A stretch of 7,545 nt of DNA, taken from the NCBI GenBank assembly GCA_030039105.1, contig JASHQO010000298.1, forward strand, positions 1-7,545, read 5' to 3'. Below the pieces are notes generated by a model. That model was given only the letters and a program-made list of their open reading frames with translations, did no database searches and was not told the DNA's origin. The stretch is from Xanthobacteraceae bacterium. Its GTDB lineage: Bacteria; Pseudomonadota; Alphaproteobacteria; Rhizobiales; Xanthobacteraceae. This document shows, piece after piece, positions 1 through 6,405 of the stretch. Position 1 is the first letter of the stretch, and each line of letters opens with the position of its first letter. The position numbers and the translations under genes are program-made.

Positions 1-2
1 AC

Positions 3-47
3 AAGGACGACATTATTGCGGACCTGGAGCAGGCGCTGGCGGATTAG
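3..47 (+). CDS. C-terminal end of an upstream gene, possibly O-succinylhomoserine sulfhydrylase (partial)
   Basis: Only the last 14 codons and a TAG stop are present; the frame reads KDDIIADLEQALAD. An acidic DD-I-ADLEQAL ending matches how Cys/Met-metabolism PLP enzymes, such as MetZ of alphaproteobacteria, typically finish. MetZ would make homocysteine from O-succinylhomoserine and sulfide. The product call rests on this short tail alone and is tentative; that a real gene ends here is more likely than its identity. It is convergent with ctaA, and a large palindromic repeat begins 2 nt after the stop and probably serves as its terminator. Confidence 0.45.
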   Translation, partial: KDDIIADLEQALAD

Positions 48-49
48 CC

Positions 50-174
50 GTCGTTGCGAGGAGCCAACGGGTCCGGCCCGAAGTGGCCGGCCCGACGACA
101 GGCTCCGCGACGAAGCAATCCAGCACAGCGCTGTCGCCGCACTGGGTTGCTTCGCTCCGCTCGCAATGACGAGA
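50..174. repeat. Composite intergenic palindromic repeat, copy 1, with a nested inner hairpin
   Basis: The outer arms are CGTCGTTGCGAGGAGC (from 50) and GCTCGCAATGACG (about 159-171). The inner arms are GCGACGAAGCAATCCAG (107-123) and CTGGGTTGCTTCGC (142-155). Between the outer and inner left arms lies a separate nested palindrome: GGAGCC (60-65) pairs with GGCTCC (101-106), enclosing TCCGGCC/GGCCGG around 72-90. A related simpler copy lies at 1315-1393. The repeat fills the gap between the convergent upstream gene and ctaA, so it may act as a bidirectional transcription stop; there is no U-tract, so this is inference. No coding function is proposed. Confidence 0.8.
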
Positions 175-177
175 CCT

Positions 178-1254
178 TCACGCCGGCGCCAGCGGAATTT
201 CCTCGCGCGAGACGACGCGGCGGTCGGCGACCAAGGCGGCGTGGGTGGTGGCGATCGTCAGCACCAGCATCGCCATGGCCTGGTGCGCCAGCGCCAGCGA
301 CAGCGGCACCACCAGCAGCAGCGTCGCAACGCCTAGCGCCGCTTGCAGCGTCACGGCGAGCGCGAGCACCGACGCGCTGACCAGCACAAATCCCTGCCGC
401 GCCGTGCGCGCCACGTCGAAGGCATGCAGCAGCGCGCCGATCGAGATCGCATAAGCCAGCATGCGGTGGTCGAATTGCGCCGTCAGCGTGTTCTCGAAGA
501 AGTTGCGCCACGGCGGTCGATGGAGGAACAAGCGGGCGGCGTCCGGGACGAACGCGCCGTCGATCAGCGGCCAGGTATTGTAGATGTAGCCGGCGCGAAG
601 CCCGGCGACGATGGCGCCGAGATAGATTTGCGCGAGCACGAGCGCCAGCAGGATCATCGCGCCGAGGCGGATGCGCACCGGCAACGCCGGAGCCGGCCGT
701 TCGCCGAGCCGCTGCGCGGTCCACACCATGGCGACATAGATGACGCAGGCCAGCGCCAGATGGGTGGCAAGGCGGTACTGCGACACTTCGATCCGGCCGG
801 CGAGGCCCGAGGCCACCATCCACCAGCCGACCGCGCCTTGCAGCGCGCCGAGGCCGAAGATGAACCACAAGCGGCCGCGCAAGCCGGGGCCGATGGAGCC
901 GCGCCACAGGAACCACAAGAACGGCAACAAAAATGCCGCGCCGATGACGCGGCCGAGCAGCCGGTGCGTCCACTCCCACCAGAAAATCGTCTTGAACGCG
1001 TCGAGGCTCATGCCCCGGTTCAGCGCGTGATATTGCGGGATCGCCTGGTATTTTTGGAACTCGGCCTGCCACTGCGCCTCGCGCAATGGCGGCACCACGC
1101 CCATCACCGGCTGCCATTCGGTGATCGACAGGCCGGATTCGGTGAGCCGCGTCGCGCCGCCGACCAGCACCATGGCCAGCACCAACGCGGCCACGGCGTA
1201 AAGCCACAGCCGGATGGCGCGCGCGCGAGTGTTGTCCGGTGACTTTGCCAGCAT
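178..1254 (-). CDS. ctaA: Heme A synthase (Cox15/CtaA family)
   Basis: Integral inner-membrane enzyme that oxidises the C8 methyl of heme O to the formyl group of heme A, needed for aa3-type cytochrome c oxidase. The 358-aa product has about eight hydrophobic segments. The family signature GGATRLTESGLSITEW lies at residues 32-47. Four His residues fit the conserved heme ligands: H97 (in EWTHRLLGR), H165 (ATHLAL), H263 (FDHRMLAY) and H324 (LAHQAM). The loop GLRAGYIYNTWPL (217-229) is also typical of the alphaproteobacterial/mitochondrial type. The frame stays open upstream to an ATG at 1359, but those extra 35 residues include CFVAALLAMT, a translation of the adjacent palindromic repeat. I therefore start at ATG 1254, which gives a normal N-terminus ahead of the first membrane helix. 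No clear Shine-Dalgarno sequence is seen before it. The gene is divergent from the DUF2842-like gene and convergent with the left-edge gene. Confidence 0.95.
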   Translation of the reverse strand: MLAKSPDNTRARAIRLWLYAVAALVLAMVLVGGATRLTESGLSITEWQPVMGVVPPLREAQWQAEFQKYQAIPQYHALNRGMSLDAFKTIFWWEWTHRLLGRVIGAAFLLPFLWFLWRGSIGPGLRGRLWFIFGLGALQGAVGWWMVASGLAGRIEVSQYRLATHLALACVIYVAMVWTAQRLGERPAPALPVRIRLGAMILLALVLAQIYLGAIVAGLRAGYIYNTWPLIDGAFVPDAARLFLHRPPWRNFFENTLTAQFDHRMLAYAISIGALLHAFDVARTARQGFVLVSASVLALAVTLQAALGVATLLLVVPLSLALAHQAMAMLVLTIATTHAALVADRRVVSREEIPLAPA

Positions 1255-1283
1255 CGTCGGTCGCTTGTTCGGGACGCGCGGAC

Positions 1284-1311
1284 CATATAGTGCTGGCCCC
1301 TGCCCTCGCAA
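1284..1311 (-). promoter_or_regulatory. Possible sigma-70-like promoter of ctaA
   Basis: Reading the minus strand, TTGCGA (1311-1306) and TATATG (1289-1284) are separated by 16 nt, each matching 4 of 6 consensus bases. Transcription would begin near 1277, giving a leader of roughly 20 nt before ATG 1254. The -35 element ends only 3 nt from palindromic repeat copy 2. This is a pattern match in a short, otherwise GC-rich gap and is unproven. Confidence 0.3.
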
Positions 1312-1314
1312 CCG

Positions 1315-1393
1315 CGTCATTGCGAGGAGTGCAGCGACGAAGCAATCCAGTGGATGCACCGCACCGGATTGCTTCGCTTCGCTGGCAATGACG
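1315..1393. repeat. Intergenic palindromic repeat, copy 2 (simple form)
   Basis: The left arm runs CGTCATTGCGAGGAGTGCAG then CGACGAAGCAATCCAG, up to about 1350. The right arm CCGGATTGCTTCGC then TTCGCTGGCAATGACG (1364-1393) is its reverse complement with few mismatches. The loop is about 13 nt around 1351-1363. It shares the GTCATTGCGAGGAG and CGACGAAGCAATCCAG blocks with the copy at 50-174 but lacks that copy's nested GC-rich hairpin. It occupies the divergent gap between ctaA and the DUF2842-like gene. Its translation produces the spurious N-terminal extension of the ctaA reading frame. REP/BIME-like elements of this sort are common in Bradyrhizobium-type genomes (recalled knowledge, not checked). 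Confidence 0.85.
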
Positions 1394-1424
1394 CGAGAGT
1401 TACGCCGCCGCCAACGTTACCGCC

Positions 1425-1655
1425 ATGCCGATCCGCCTGCGAAAATTCATCGGCGCCGTCTTGCTGCTCGTGCTCGTGATCGTGTGGGCATTGGTCGCCA
1501 TGGCGTTGGCGCAGGCGCCGCTCATTCGCGACAACCCCATCGCATCGGTGACCTATTACGTGATCGCCGGCCTCGGCTGGGTGCTGCCGGCGATGCCGTT
1601 GGTGTGGTGGATGAGTAAGACTGACGACAGACGACGGAGGACGGAGGACGGATAA
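1425..1655 (+). CDS. Small membrane protein, DUF2842-like
   Basis: The product is 76 aa with two hydrophobic segments: about residues 9-30 (GAVLLLVLVIVWALVAMALA) and 41-63 (SVTYYVIAGLGWVLPAMPLVWWM). A basic N-terminus (PIRLRKF) and the GLGWVLPAMPLVWWMSK ending of the second helix resemble the DUF2842 family of short alphaproteobacterial inner-membrane proteins, whose function is unknown. It is divergent from ctaA; a link to heme/oxidase assembly is only a guess from position. No convincing ribosome-binding site precedes the ATG. Residues 68-76 (DRRRRTEDG) and the stop lie in or against one arm of a 27-bp inverted repeat, so the hydrophilic tail appears to come from repeat DNA, not family sequence. 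Confidence 0.8.
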   Translation: MPIRLRKFIGAVLLLVLVIVWALVAMALAQAPLIRDNPIASVTYYVIAGLGWVLPAMPLVWWMSKTDDRRRRTEDG

Positions 1656-1697
1656 GTCACCTCTGCGCAATCCGTCGTCCGTCCTCCGTCGTCTGTC
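1626..1697. terminator. 27-bp inverted repeat between convergent genes, probable bidirectional terminator
   Basis: Arms 1626-1652 and 1671-1697 are complementary at 26 of 27 positions, with an 18-nt loop at 1653-1670. The left arm starts GACAGACGACGG and contains short tandem GACGGAG units. The structure lies between the stop of the DUF2842-like gene (the TAA starts at the first loop base) and the stop of the deacetylase at 1705. The position fits a terminator for both strands, although neither side has a long U-tract. The arm length and internal repetition are unusual for a plain terminator and suggest a dispersed repeat element that has been co-opted. Confidence 0.65.
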
Positions 1698-1704
1698 CTT
1701 CGGA

Positions 1705-2763
1705 TTACGCTGCCTCGACCCGGCGGAAGCCGTTCCACATCGCGGTGGCCGAGCCGGACAGCAGCACGCGCACGTAGCGCAGGCGCTGAAATTCGCCGTT
1801 GAGCGAGATGCGCGGCAGCGCGGTGAGATGCCGGGCGTGGGCGGCGAACAGCACGCCGGGCCGGGTCGTCACCGCGGTCTTGAAGCCGAGCGCGGCGGCG
1901 ATGGCGAATTCGCGCGGCCCGGCCGAGGTTTTGTCGCCGATCGGGTAGGATAGATGCGCCGGCCGCACCGACAGCGCCGCCTCGATGATCGAGCGGCTCA
2001 AATCCATTTCCGAGCGCGCCGCGTCCGGCGTCAGCTTCGCCAGCATCGGATGGCTCACCGTGTGCGCGCCGATGGTGACCAGCGGGTCGGCCGCAAGCTT
2101 CGCCAGCTCCGGCCAGGTCATGCACAGCTCCTCGCAGAACGCGGCGATGTCGACGTGATAGCAGGCCGCGAGGTTTTGGATGACGCCGCGCATCTCCGCG
2201 TCGGTCGGCCGGGCGCGCAGCCACCAATAGAGCTCGTCGTAGAGCGCGCGCTTCTGCGCAACGGTGACGCAGTCGAAGGTGCGGTTGCGGCCGTCGATCT
2301 GCAGGCCGATGTGCTCGTTGCGCGCAATCACCGCTTCGAGCGCCAGCCACCACAGTTCGCCGAGCCGGTCGGGAAAGCTCGTCGGCACATAGACTGCGAA
2401 CGGCGCCTCGGCCGCTTTGAGGATCGGATATGCCGACTGCATGGTGTCGCGATAGCCGTCGTCGAAGGTGATGCAGACAAAGCGCGTGGCAAAATCGCGC
2501 TCGTTCAGGCGGCGGTGCATCTCGTCGAGGCTGACCAGATCGACGCCGGAGCGTCTGAGATATTTCACGACGCGGGCGAGAAAGCGCGGCGTCACTTCGA
2601 GCAGGCGGTTCGGCTGGAAACGGCCCGGCCGCGGCGGCCGCACATGGTGCAAGGTCAGGATGGCGCCGACGCCGCCGACGAAGGGCTTGAGCGCCACATG
2701 GGCGCCGCTGAAGTAAAGCCCTTCCAAGCCGCCGCGGATGATCGTTTGCCTGAGCCCTGACAC
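1705..2763 (-). CDS. NodB-type polysaccharide deacetylase family protein
   Basis: Predicted to remove N- or O-acetyl groups from a polysaccharide as a metal-dependent carbohydrate esterase of the CE4/NodB fold. Numbering the 352-aa form, motif 1 is TFDDGY at 99-104 (D101 likely catalytic base, D102 metal ligand). Motif 2 is HTVSHP at 234-239 (H234 and H238 metal ligands). The motif 3 equivalent is LSYPIG at 271-276, followed by TTRPG at 299-303. No signal peptide is evident; the N-terminus is amphipathic and then hydrophobic, so cellular location is unclear. The start chosen is GTG at 2763, with GAGG 8 nt upstream. The frame also opens at a TTG at 2808 (367 aa), but that codon is buried in a 13-bp stem and lacks a Shine-Dalgarno sequence. 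It lies 81 nt after the Wzc-like gene on the same strand, probably one operon, which suggests its substrate is the exopolysaccharide made here. The enzyme class is clear; the substrate is inferred. Confidence 0.88.
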   Translation of the reverse strand: MSGLRQTIIRGGLEGLYFSGAHVALKPFVGGVGAILTLHHVRPPRPGRFQPNRLLEVTPRFLARVVKYLRRSGVDLVSLDEMHRRLNERDFATRFVCITFDDGYRDTMQSAYPILKAAEAPFAVYVPTSFPDRLGELWWLALEAVIARNEHIGLQIDGRNRTFDCVTVAQKRALYDELYWWLRARPTDAEMRGVIQNLAACYHVDIAAFCEELCMTWPELAKLAADPLVTIGAHTVSHPMLAKLTPDAARSEMDLSRSIIEAALSVRPAHLSYPIGDKTSAGPREFAIAAALGFKTAVTTRPGVLFAAHARHLTALPRISLNGEFQRLRYVRVLLSGSATAMWNGFRRVEAA

Positions 2764-2795
2764 GGACAAGCCCTCGCAAGCAGCATTCTTCCAAG

Positions 2796-2825
2796 GCTTC
2801 GTTGACAATTCTTTGTCGACGAAGC
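2796..2825 (-). promoter_or_regulatory. Intercistronic stem-loop between the Wzc-like and deacetylase genes
   Basis: GCTTCGTTGACAA (2796-2808) and TTGTCGACGAAGC (2813-2825) form a 13-bp inverted repeat with one mismatch and a 4-nt loop. On the transcribed minus strand no T-run follows, so it does not look like an intrinsic terminator. A role in RNA processing, 3'-end protection or partial attenuation within the operon is possible. It covers the upstream TTG start option of the deacetylase, which argues for the downstream GTG. Confidence 0.5.
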
Positions 2826-2844
2826 GGCGCCGGCCGGTGCTTTT

Positions 2845-4983
2845 TCAGGCCGCCGCGGCGGTTTCCGCGGGCGCCTCGGAGCCGAGCACGGTCACTTCGG
2901 CGAAGCCGGCGTTGTGGAGGCGCTCGCGGGCCGCGGCGGTTCCGGCGTCGGTCAAAGTTCCGGCCGCCAGGATCGCGTAGGGCGCAACCGCCGCGATGGC
3001 TTCGAGCGCGGGCCCGGTGGTCGCTCCTGCAGCGACGATGACGCGGTCGTAGCCGCGCGCCAGCGCGTCGAAGTTCGTCGCCATGCCCGGCGCGACCAGA
3101 ACGCGGTCGCTCGGCGACTGTCCCGCTGCAATCAGGTGCAGGCTCGACTGCCTGTCCTTGGTGATGACGTCGCGGAACGACGCGGTCCTGTCGGCAAGAC
3201 CGGACAGGCCGCTGGCGGACGGATCGTTCGACGCCGCCCGGATCGCGGCGTCGGTGCCGCCCAGCCCGACCAGCACGACGCGGCAATGCGCGGCGAGCGC
3301 GCGGGCAAATTTGAGCGCGGTCCAACTCGCATCCATTCCGCCGGCGGCGCCGAAGACGGCGATGCGATGGATCCCGCCGTCGCTCTCGATGTCGCGTAAA
3401 ATATCGTCGAGCGAGCCGGCCGCAAAAGCCGGCGGTTCCGGCTGCGGCGGCGCCTTGCGGCGCAGCGCATTGAGAACCGCGCCGACCCGCGAGCGCGCCA
3501 CTTCCGACGCGGCCGGCGCGTCATCCGGAACCGGCGCCGGGTCGCGCTGCGGCGCCACGGCGACGCCGCCCATCGGCGCCGCCAGCAGCTCCCGGGTCAG
3601 CACGAAGCCGATGCCGACGATCAACGTCGTCAGCGTCGCGATCAGGACCGCCGGCACCTTTTTCGGATAGGACGGAATGTTCGACACCGTGGCACGCGAG
3701 ATCACGCGTGAATCGGCCGGCGAGGAGCTGAGGGTGTCGCGCGCCGTCGCCTCGCGGTATTTCGCGAGGTAGGATTCCAGGAGATCGCGCTGCGACTTGG
3801 CGTCGCGTTCGAGCTCGCGCAACTGGACGTCGTCGACGTTGGTTGCCGCCGCCTGGTCTTTGAGCTGATCGAGCGTCGCCGTCAACGTGTCGAGCCGCGC
3901 GCCGGCGATCTTGGCGTCGTTCTCGAACGAGCGCGCCATGGTCGCGGCCTCGTTCTGAATTTGATGATCGAGGTCGGCGATCTGCGCCTTGAGCTCCTTG
4001 ATCCGCGGATGGTTGTCGAGCAGCGACGAAGATTGCTCGGCGAGCTGCGCGCGCAGCGTCACGCGCTGCTCCGACAGACGGCGGAGCAGCTCGGAATTGA
4101 GCACATCGGAGGCTTCGATCGGCTGGCCCGACTTGAGCATGTCGCGGATCAGCCTGGCCTTGGCCTCGGCGTCGGCCTTCATCGCCCGCGCGGCGGCAAG
4201 CTGCGCGTTCACGTCGGCGAGCTGCTGCGCCGACAGCGTGGTGTTGTTGGGGCCGACCAGGAGGCCGCCCGATTTGGCGCGATAGGCCTCGACCCTGGCT
4301 TCCGCCTCGACCACCTTCTTGCGCAACGTGTCGATCTGGCCGGCCAGGACCTGGGACGCGGTCTGCGCCTGCTCCTGCTTGGTCTTTTGCTGCTGCTGCA
4401 GATAGGCGTCGGCGACGGCATTGGCGACCTTGGCAGCAAGCTCGGGATTCTCCGACACAAAATCGATGACGATGACGCGCGACTTTTCCACCGGATACAC
4501 GGTCAGGCGATCGTAATAAGCCTCGAGCACTCGCTCTTGCGGCGTCATGCTCAGGGGATTTTTGATGATGCCGAGGCTGCCGAGCACGGCCTTGACCGGC
4601 GACACGCCCTCGAGCGCCGCGTCGAATTCCGGTAGCTGGTTGAGCTTGAGCCGCGCGATGACCTGATTGGCGACCTCGCGCGACATGATCACCTGCGCCT
4701 GGCTGGTGACCGCTTCCTGATCGACGACGTTGCGGTCGATCGTGTCCTTGTCGGCGTCGGGCCGCAGATAGACGTTGTCGCGCGCCTCGACCAGGACGCG
4801 CGTTTCCGATTGATAGCGCGGCGTGATGAGCTGAACGGCGACCAGCGTGAGCAGTCCAACCAGGATCGTCGGGCGCAGGATGCGCCAGCGCTTGCGCCAC
4901 AGCGTCGTGCCCAGCGCCGACAGGTCCGATTCCGGGTCGCTGAACTGACCCCGGCCCGGCGCGGACGGCGACGCGAAACTCAT
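2845..4983 (-). CDS. Wzz/GumC/Wzc-like exopolysaccharide chain-length protein with a degenerate C-terminal ATPase domain
   Basis: Predicted inner-membrane polysaccharide co-polymerase of 712 aa that sets chain length and couples polymerisation to export. Residues 20-55 hold a Wzz-type N-terminus with the first membrane helix (about 36-53), followed by RYQSETRVLVE. The periplasmic part is largely coiled coil (about 195-415, rich in Q/A/E/K). The Pro-rich SNIPSYPKKVP at 434-444 precedes the second helix (about 444-465), as in Wzz/Wzc proteins. After a Pro/Ala linker, residues 525-700 keep the order of a BY-kinase/MinD-like domain, but the motifs are lost. The P-loop Lys aligns with A552 (GGMDASWTALKFARAL), Walker A' reads VVLVGLGG without its Asp, Walker B reads DRVIVAAGA, and there is no C-terminal Tyr cluster. 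ATP-dependent tyrosine kinase activity is therefore unlikely. The start is ATG 4983, with AGGAG 7 nt upstream. It is divergent from the glycosyltransferase and first in the leftward operon. Confidence 0.9.
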   Translation of the reverse strand: MSFASPSAPGRGQFSDPESDLSALGTTLWRKRWRILRPTILVGLLTLVAVQLITPRYQSETRVLVEARDNVYLRPDADKDTIDRNVVDQEAVTSQAQVIMSREVANQVIARLKLNQLPEFDAALEGVSPVKAVLGSLGIIKNPLSMTPQERVLEAYYDRLTVYPVEKSRVIVIDFVSENPELAAKVANAVADAYLQQQQKTKQEQAQTASQVLAGQIDTLRKKVVEAEARVEAYRAKSGGLLVGPNNTTLSAQQLADVNAQLAAARAMKADAEAKARLIRDMLKSGQPIEASDVLNSELLRRLSEQRVTLRAQLAEQSSSLLDNHPRIKELKAQIADLDHQIQNEAATMARSFENDAKIAGARLDTLTATLDQLKDQAAATNVDDVQLRELERDAKSQRDLLESYLAKYREATARDTLSSSPADSRVISRATVSNIPSYPKKVPAVLIATLTTLIVGIGFVLTRELLAAPMGGVAVAPQRDPAPVPDDAPAASEVARSRVGAVLNALRRKAPPQPEPPAFAAGSLDDILRDIESDGGIHRIAVFGAAGGMDASWTALKFARALAAHCRVVLVGLGGTDAAIRAASNDPSASGLSGLADRTASFRDVITKDRQSSLHLIAAGQSPSDRVLVAPGMATNFDALARGYDRVIVAAGATTGPALEAIAAVAPYAILAAGTLTDAGTAAARERLHNAGFAEVTVLGSEAPAETAAAA

Positions 4984-5166
4984 TGCGCTACTCCTCAAAG
5001 CAACGGACTACGGACCGACCAACAGCGCCTTGATTAGAAAATATTAAGGTTGCCATCCGGTTAAGGTGCGCCCGTGCAGCATCGCCGGCGCCGACGTGAG
5101 ACTTTATTAACCGCCTGCGGTCTCAATCCGGCTTAACTTTTTGCTGCAACGTTTAGGAATTCCGAC
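4984..5166. promoter_or_regulatory. Divergent regulatory region of the exopolysaccharide locus
   Basis: This 183-nt gap separates the start codons of the Wzc-like gene (minus) and the glycosyltransferase (plus), so it should hold promoters for both units. It is clearly more AT-rich than its surroundings, notably at 5029-5050 and 5101-5145. It contains TTAA four times (5044, 5061, 5107, 5133), including a direct repeat TTAAGGT at 5044-5050 and 5061-5067 (17 nt start to start). GGTTAA (5059-5064) and TTAACC (5107-5112) are inverted to each other. I could not assign convincing -35/-10 pairs on either strand. A regulator binding the TTAAGGT repeats is possible but unproven. Confidence 0.5.
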
Positions 5167-5196
5167 ATGGGAGAGATGCGCATGGGCGAGATGCGC
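5167..5196 (+). repeat. 15-bp tandem duplication at the glycosyltransferase start
   Basis: Two adjacent 15-nt units, ATGGGAGAGATGCGC and ATGGGCGAGATGCGC, differ at one base and encode MGEMR twice. The second unit begins with its own ATG (5182), which is preceded by the GGAGAG of the first unit acting as a possible Shine-Dalgarno sequence. The duplication therefore created two potential translation starts. Confidence 0.75.
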
Positions 5197-6405
5197 CCTC
5201 ACCGCTCGGCGCTTGCCCCCGCGGCGGCATCGTTTGCCGCGACGATGCACGTCGCGACCGCATCGCGCGCCGACAGCCTGAAAATCGTTCACATCCTGCG
5301 GGCGCCGCTTGGCGGCCTGTTCCGCCACGTGATCGATCTGGTGCAGGGTCAGGCACGGCGCGGCCATCGGGTCGGCCTCATTCTCGACAGCACCACCGGC
5401 GGCCCGCGCGCCGAGAGCATCCTGGCCGGGCTTTTGCCGCACCTCGCGCTCGGCTACGAGCGCATCGCCATCCCGCGCCAGCTCGATCCGCGCGATCTCG
5501 TCGCGCTGCGCCGCGTATCGCGCCGGGTCGCCGCGCTGCAGCCCGACGTGCTGCACGGCCACGGCGCCAAGGGCGCGGCGCTGGCGCGGCTGGTGCCGAA
5601 TTACGGCGCCGCGATCCGCGCCTATACGCCGCACGGCGGCTCGCTGGTGTATTGTCCCGGCAGCCTCGCCGGCGGCTTCTATCGCTCGATCGAGCGGGCC
5701 TTGAACTGGCGCACCGATCTGTTTCTGTTTGAGAGCGCTTATGCCGCCGATCTGTTTCGCGCCACCGTCGGCGCGCCACGCGCCATGGTGCGCGTCGTGC
5801 GCAACGGCGTCGGCCAGGCCGAATTCGAGCCGGTCGCGACCAGGCCCGATGCCACCGACATCGTCTGCGTCGGCGAATTGCGCACGGTGAAGGCGATCGA
5901 CGTGCTGATCGAAGCCCTTGCCATCCTCAAACGCTCCGGGCGCCGCGTCACCGCCACCATCGTCGGCGAAGGACCCGATGAGCAAAAGCTCAAGGCGCAG
6001 TCGGAGCGCCTCGGTCTGAGCGGCGACGTCCGCTTCGTCGGCTTCCGCCCGGCGCGCGAGGCTTTCGCCATGGGGCGCATGCTGGTGATCCCGTCACGGG
6101 CCGAATCCTTGCCCTATATCGTGCTGGAAGCCGCCGCCGCCGGCATGCCGATCGTCGCCACCGACGTTGGCGGCGTGCCGGAGATTTTCGGACCGAACTC
6201 CGTTCATCTGATCCCGCCCGACGATGTCGCCGCGCTGGTCGCGGCGATGGGCGCCGCGCTGACCGATCGCGGCGAGACCGAACGCGTCGCACAGCAGGTG
6301 CGGGCGCGGGTGCGCAGCGAATTCTCGCTCGCCGCCATGGTCGAAGGCGGGCTCGCTGCCTACCGCGAGGCGCTCGCGTTGCGAAAACTCGCACGGTTCG
6401 CATAA
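5167..6405 (+). CDS. Glycosyltransferase, GT4-like (GT-B fold)
   Basis: Predicted to transfer a sugar from a nucleotide-sugar donor to the growing lipid-linked exopolysaccharide unit at the cytoplasmic face; donor and acceptor cannot be read from sequence. The 412-aa protein has an N-terminal Rossmann domain starting at SLKIVHILRAPLGGLFRHV (37-55), with HGHGAKG at 130-136 and TPHGG at 154-158. The C-terminal GT4 domain has VGELRTVKAIDVLIEAL (235-251), VGEGPDEQKL (266-275) and the E-x7-E motif at E313 and E321 (ESLPYIVLE), then GMPIVATDVGGVPEI. The start ATG 5167 has AGGA 8 nt upstream. An in-frame ATG at 5182 also follows a GGAGAG, and the first 36 residues are poorly conserved-looking, so the start could be internal. 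The opening codons are a 15-nt tandem duplication. It heads the rightward unit, 92 nt before the phosphosugar transferase gene. Confidence 0.9.
   Translation: MGEMRMGEMRPHRSALAPAAASFAATMHVATASRADSLKIVHILRAPLGGLFRHVIDLVQGQARRGHRVGLILDSTTGGPRAESILAGLLPHLALGYERIAIPRQLDPRDLVALRRVSRRVAALQPDVLHGHGAKGAALARLVPNYGAAIRAYTPHGGSLVYCPGSLAGGFYRSIERALNWRTDLFLFESAYAADLFRATVGAPRAMVRVVRNGVGQAEFEPVATRPDATDIVCVGELRTVKAIDVLIEALAILKRSGRRVTATIVGEGPDEQKLKAQSERLGLSGDVRFVGFRPAREAFAMGRMLVIPSRAESLPYIVLEAAAAGMPIVATDVGGVPEIFGPNSVHLIPPDDVAALVAAMGAALTDRGETERVAQQVRARVRSEFSLAAMVEGGLAAYREALALRKLARFA

Noticed and set aside
343..1242. 299-codon plus-strand open frame opposite ctaA
   Set aside because: It is antisense to ctaA, whose heme-ligand motifs are clear; the translation is rich in Arg/Gln/His with no family resemblance.
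1255..1359. N-terminal extension of ctaA to an ATG at 1359
   Set aside because: The added residues translate the palindromic repeat (CFVAALLAMT) and the promoter-like gap; the family N-terminus fits ATG 1254.
50..1393. Two related repeats as a possible CRISPR or composite transposon
   Set aside because: There are only two copies 1.1 kb apart, with a housekeeping gene between them and no cas or transposase gene; they are intergenic palindromes.
1556..3325. 589-codon minus-strand open frame spanning two genes
   Set aside because: It is an off-frame shadow of the deacetylase and Wzc-like genes: Arg/Ala-rich, low complexity and without recognisable motifs, as expected in GC-rich DNA.
3521..4900. 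459-codon minus-strand open frame within the Wzc-like gene
   Set aside because: It overlaps a gene with clear family motifs in another frame; the product is Arg/Gly/Ala-rich with no domain.
5098..5124. GAGAC/GTCTC inverted repeat in the divergent region
   Set aside because: The arms are only 5 bp with a 17-nt gap, readily expected by chance.
5107..5985. 292-codon minus-strand open frame opposite the glycosyltransferase
   Set aside because: It is antisense to a gene with intact GT4 motifs; the composition is that of a shadow frame.
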